From NCBI RefSeq assembly GCF_022511585.1, contig NZ_JAKWBN010000002.1, positions 310,001-374,000 of the forward strand: a stretch of DNA of 64,000 nucleotides. Reading direction: 5' to 3'. The DNA is from Shimazuella soli (GTDB lineage: Bacteria; Bacillota; Bacilli; Thermoactinomycetales; Thermoactinomycetaceae). Below are positions 62,626 to 64,000 of this stretch, in pieces; position 1 is the first letter of the stretch, and each line of letters opens with the position of its first letter. The notes below the pieces were generated by a model. That model saw nothing but the letters and a program-made list of their open reading frames with translations, did not search any database and had not been told where the DNA came from. A program made the translations under genes and the position numbers.

Positions 62626-62725
62626 GTTATGCTGAATTTGTATATTTTTATATTGATTTATTAAATCGATTATAGTTTAATGATAAATGTGTCTTAGATT
62701 TGAGATTACTTTACAGGGGGTTAAT

Positions 62726-62739
62726 TGTAAGCGCATACT
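62726..62739. promoter_or_regulatory. cre-like catabolite control site upstream of ptsG
   Basis: TGTAAGCGCATACT matches the Bacillus cre consensus TGNAARCGNWWWCA at all but the last base. CcpA binding here would tie the PTS gene to carbon supply. Confidence 0.5.
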
Positions 62740-62772
62740 TTTTTGCGCATATATGAAAATTTTATCAACTTA

Positions 62773-62888
62773 TACGTGTGACTGATTCGATCAGGCATGA
62801 GTAGAAAATATCATTGTGGTGAACGCTAAAGGGTATATGACTACCTTTGGATCTTAGCCAATTGATTTTACTCGTGATCTGGTTTTTT
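62773..62888 (+). promoter_or_regulatory. GlcT-type antitermination leader (RAT plus terminator) of ptsG
   Basis: GTGACTGATTCGATCAGG (62778-62795) sits in an RNA antiterminator (RAT) hairpin of the BglG/GlcT kind, about 62773-62802, with ACTGATTCGATCAGG as its core. Its 3' half can instead pair with ACTCGTGATCTGG (62870-62882), forming a terminator followed by seven T (62883-62889). This is the arrangement of the B. subtilis ptsG leader, where GlcT binds the RAT when glucose is present and lets transcription continue. The glcT gene is not in the window. The stretch 62626-62937 is otherwise without a gene. Confidence 0.75.
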
Positions 62889-62937
62889 TGCATTTATTTC
62901 CTATTTGCATTTTTCCTTCAGAAAGGGTGTTATATTC

Positions 62938-64000
62938 GTGTTTAAAAAGCTTTTTGGTCAATTACAAAAAGTTGGGAGAGCACTGATGCTGCCTGTTGCT
63001 ATTTTGCCAGCAGCTGGTATTTTGCTCGGTGTAGGTACTGCCTTACAAAATCCCACATTGATACAATTTATTCCTGCCTTGAATTCCACATGGATTCAGC
63101 TTGTTTCCAACGTATTGTCATCAGCTGGAGATATTATATTCAGCAATCTCTCACTTTTATTTGCTGTTGGGGTTGCCGTTGGACTCGCAGGTGATGGAGT
63201 AGCAGCTCTTGCAGCAATTGTAGGCTATCTCATCATGAATAAGACAATGAGTACCATTTTACTTGCTACTCATCAGTTGGACCCTGCGAAAATCGCCAAT
63301 AACCCGGCGTTTGCAAATGTACTCGGAATTCCGACGTTGCAGACAGGTGTATTTGGAGGAATTATCGTGGGAGCCTTAGCAGCGATTATGTTTAATCGTT
63401 ATTACAAAATTGAACTTCCTTCCTATCTAGGTTTCTTTGCTGGAAAGCGATTTGTTCCTATTGTAACTGGTTTCTTTGCAGTAATCTTAGGTGTTCTCTT
63501 AATCTTTATTTGGCCGCCGATCCAGCATGCTTTAAATGCATTTTCAACCAATATGGTGAATGCTAACTTAACTTTATCCGCGTTTGTGTTTGGGGTTATC
63601 GAACGTTCCTTGATTCCATTTGGGCTCCATCATATTTTTTACGCTCCATTTTGGTTTGAGTTTGGTACCTATGTCACCAAAGCAGGGCAAGTAGTACACG
63701 GGGATCAAAATATTTTCTTTGCTCAATTAAAAGACGGTGTAAAACTAACTGCTGGTACATTTATGGTTGGGAAATTCCCATTTATGATGTTTGGACTGCC
63801 AGCAGCCGCTCTTGCTATGTACCATGAAGCCAGACCAGAACATAAAAAATATGTTGCTGGGATTATGGGCTCAGCTGCTTTAACTTCTTTTTTAACCGGG
63901 ATCACAGAACCAATTGAGTTCACTTTCTTATTTGTAGCGCCTGTCTTGTTCGCCATTCATGCAGTGTTTGCAGGTTTATCCTTTATGGTAATGCAATTGC
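62938..64000 (+). CDS. ptsG: PTS glucose-type transporter, IIC part (gene runs past the window end)
   Basis: The frame is open from GTG 62938 to the end of the window, 354 codons. It starts [33 protein letters not shown], the standard N-terminus of EIIC of the glucose/N-acetylglucosamine group, and includes [13 protein letters not shown] and the sugar-binding [15 protein letters not shown] segment. GAAAGGGTG precedes the start. IIB and IIA domains, if present, lie outside. The GlcT-type leader upstream supports glucose as substrate. Confidence 0.9.
   Translation, partial: MFKKLFGQLQKVGRALMLPVAILPAAGILLGVGTALQNPTLIQFIPALNSTWIQLVSNVLSSAGDIIFSNLSLLFAVGVAVGLAGDGVAALAAIVGYLIMNKTMSTILLATHQLDPAKIANNPAFANVLGIPTLQTGVFGGIIVGALAAIMFNRYYKIELPSYLGFFAGKRFVPIVTGFFAVILGVLLIFIWPPIQHALNAFSTNMVNANLTLSAFVFGVIERSLIPFGLHHIFYAPFWFEFGTYVTKAGQVVHGDQNIFFAQLKDGVKLTAGTFMVGKFPFMMFGLPAAALAMYHEARPEHKKYVAGIMGSAALTSFLTGITEPIEFTFLFVAPVLFAIHAVFAGLSFMVMQL

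Overview
The window comes from the chromosome of a low-GC, endospore-forming Firmicute, most likely a member of the Thermoactinomycetaceae or a close Bacillales relative. This rests on the gene content: gerA-type germinant receptors, gerM, gerP-like and gerT-like genes, a squalene-hopene/sporulenol cyclase, and Bacillus-like synteny. Two blocks match the Bacillus subtilis gene order closely: murI/racE-gerM-rph-rdgB-ysnB, and tig-clpP/clpX-lonB-lonA-ysxC-hemA-hemX-hemC-hemD-hemB-hemL. No rRNA genes were seen. The family assignment is inference.

Layout. 1-1035: the end of a cas6 gene, a leader-like region and a three-repeat CRISPR array. 1250-4322: thpR, a small membrane protein, an alpha/beta hydrolase and a polysaccharide-deacetylase-like protein. 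4555-10193: an oligopeptide ABC transporter operon (oppABCDF) behind two palindromic operator-like sites, one of which resembles a FadR box. 10240-10471: a 232-bp MITE-like element with terminal inverted repeats and a 5-bp target duplication. 10587-16178: an RluA-type pseudouridine synthase, a MarR regulator, murI, gerM, rph, rdgB and a phosphodiesterase. 16240-16631: a tRNA-Arg(UCU) gene interrupted inside the anticodon by a group I intron. 16677-19238: a squalene-hopene cyclase and a secreted beta/gamma-crystallin. 19430-28221: a spore germination island containing small GerPA/GerPF-like paralogs, a GerT/Hsp20-like protein, a GerPC-like protein, and a gerA operon with three tandem C subunits and a 45-residue membrane microprotein at its head.

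28709-38604: protein quality control (tig, clpP, clpX, lonB, lonA) and the GTPase ysxC, with a frameshifted chorismate mutase and a FemX-like gene between clpX and lonB. 38638-42749: ddl, an ABC exporter, map and a membrane protein. 42922-50223: a tetrapyrrole operon (hemA, hemX, precorrin-2 dehydrogenase, hemC, cobA-hemD fusion, hemB) ending in a fused siroheme decarboxylase (ahbA-ahbB). hemL, normally next to hemB, lies 11 kb further on at 61284. The intervening segment holds an acetoin/2-oxoacid dehydrogenase operon (E1alpha, E1beta, E2), a SorC-type regulator, a glucitol-type PTS with a SAF-domain dehydrogenase, a zinc-ribbon protein, and two related high-GC cassettes coding for single-pass membrane coiled-coil proteins. 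The dehydrogenase and PTS promoters carry the same operator-like sequence over their start sites. The window ends inside a glucose-type PTS gene (ptsG) that has a cre-like box and a GlcT-type antitermination leader.

The strongest points for follow-up are the intron-containing tRNA-Arg, the two high-GC coiled-coil cassettes, the germination island, the shared operator linking the dehydrogenase and PTS genes, and the siroheme decarboxylase fusion in the hem operon. All assignments come from reading the sequence; no database search was run.
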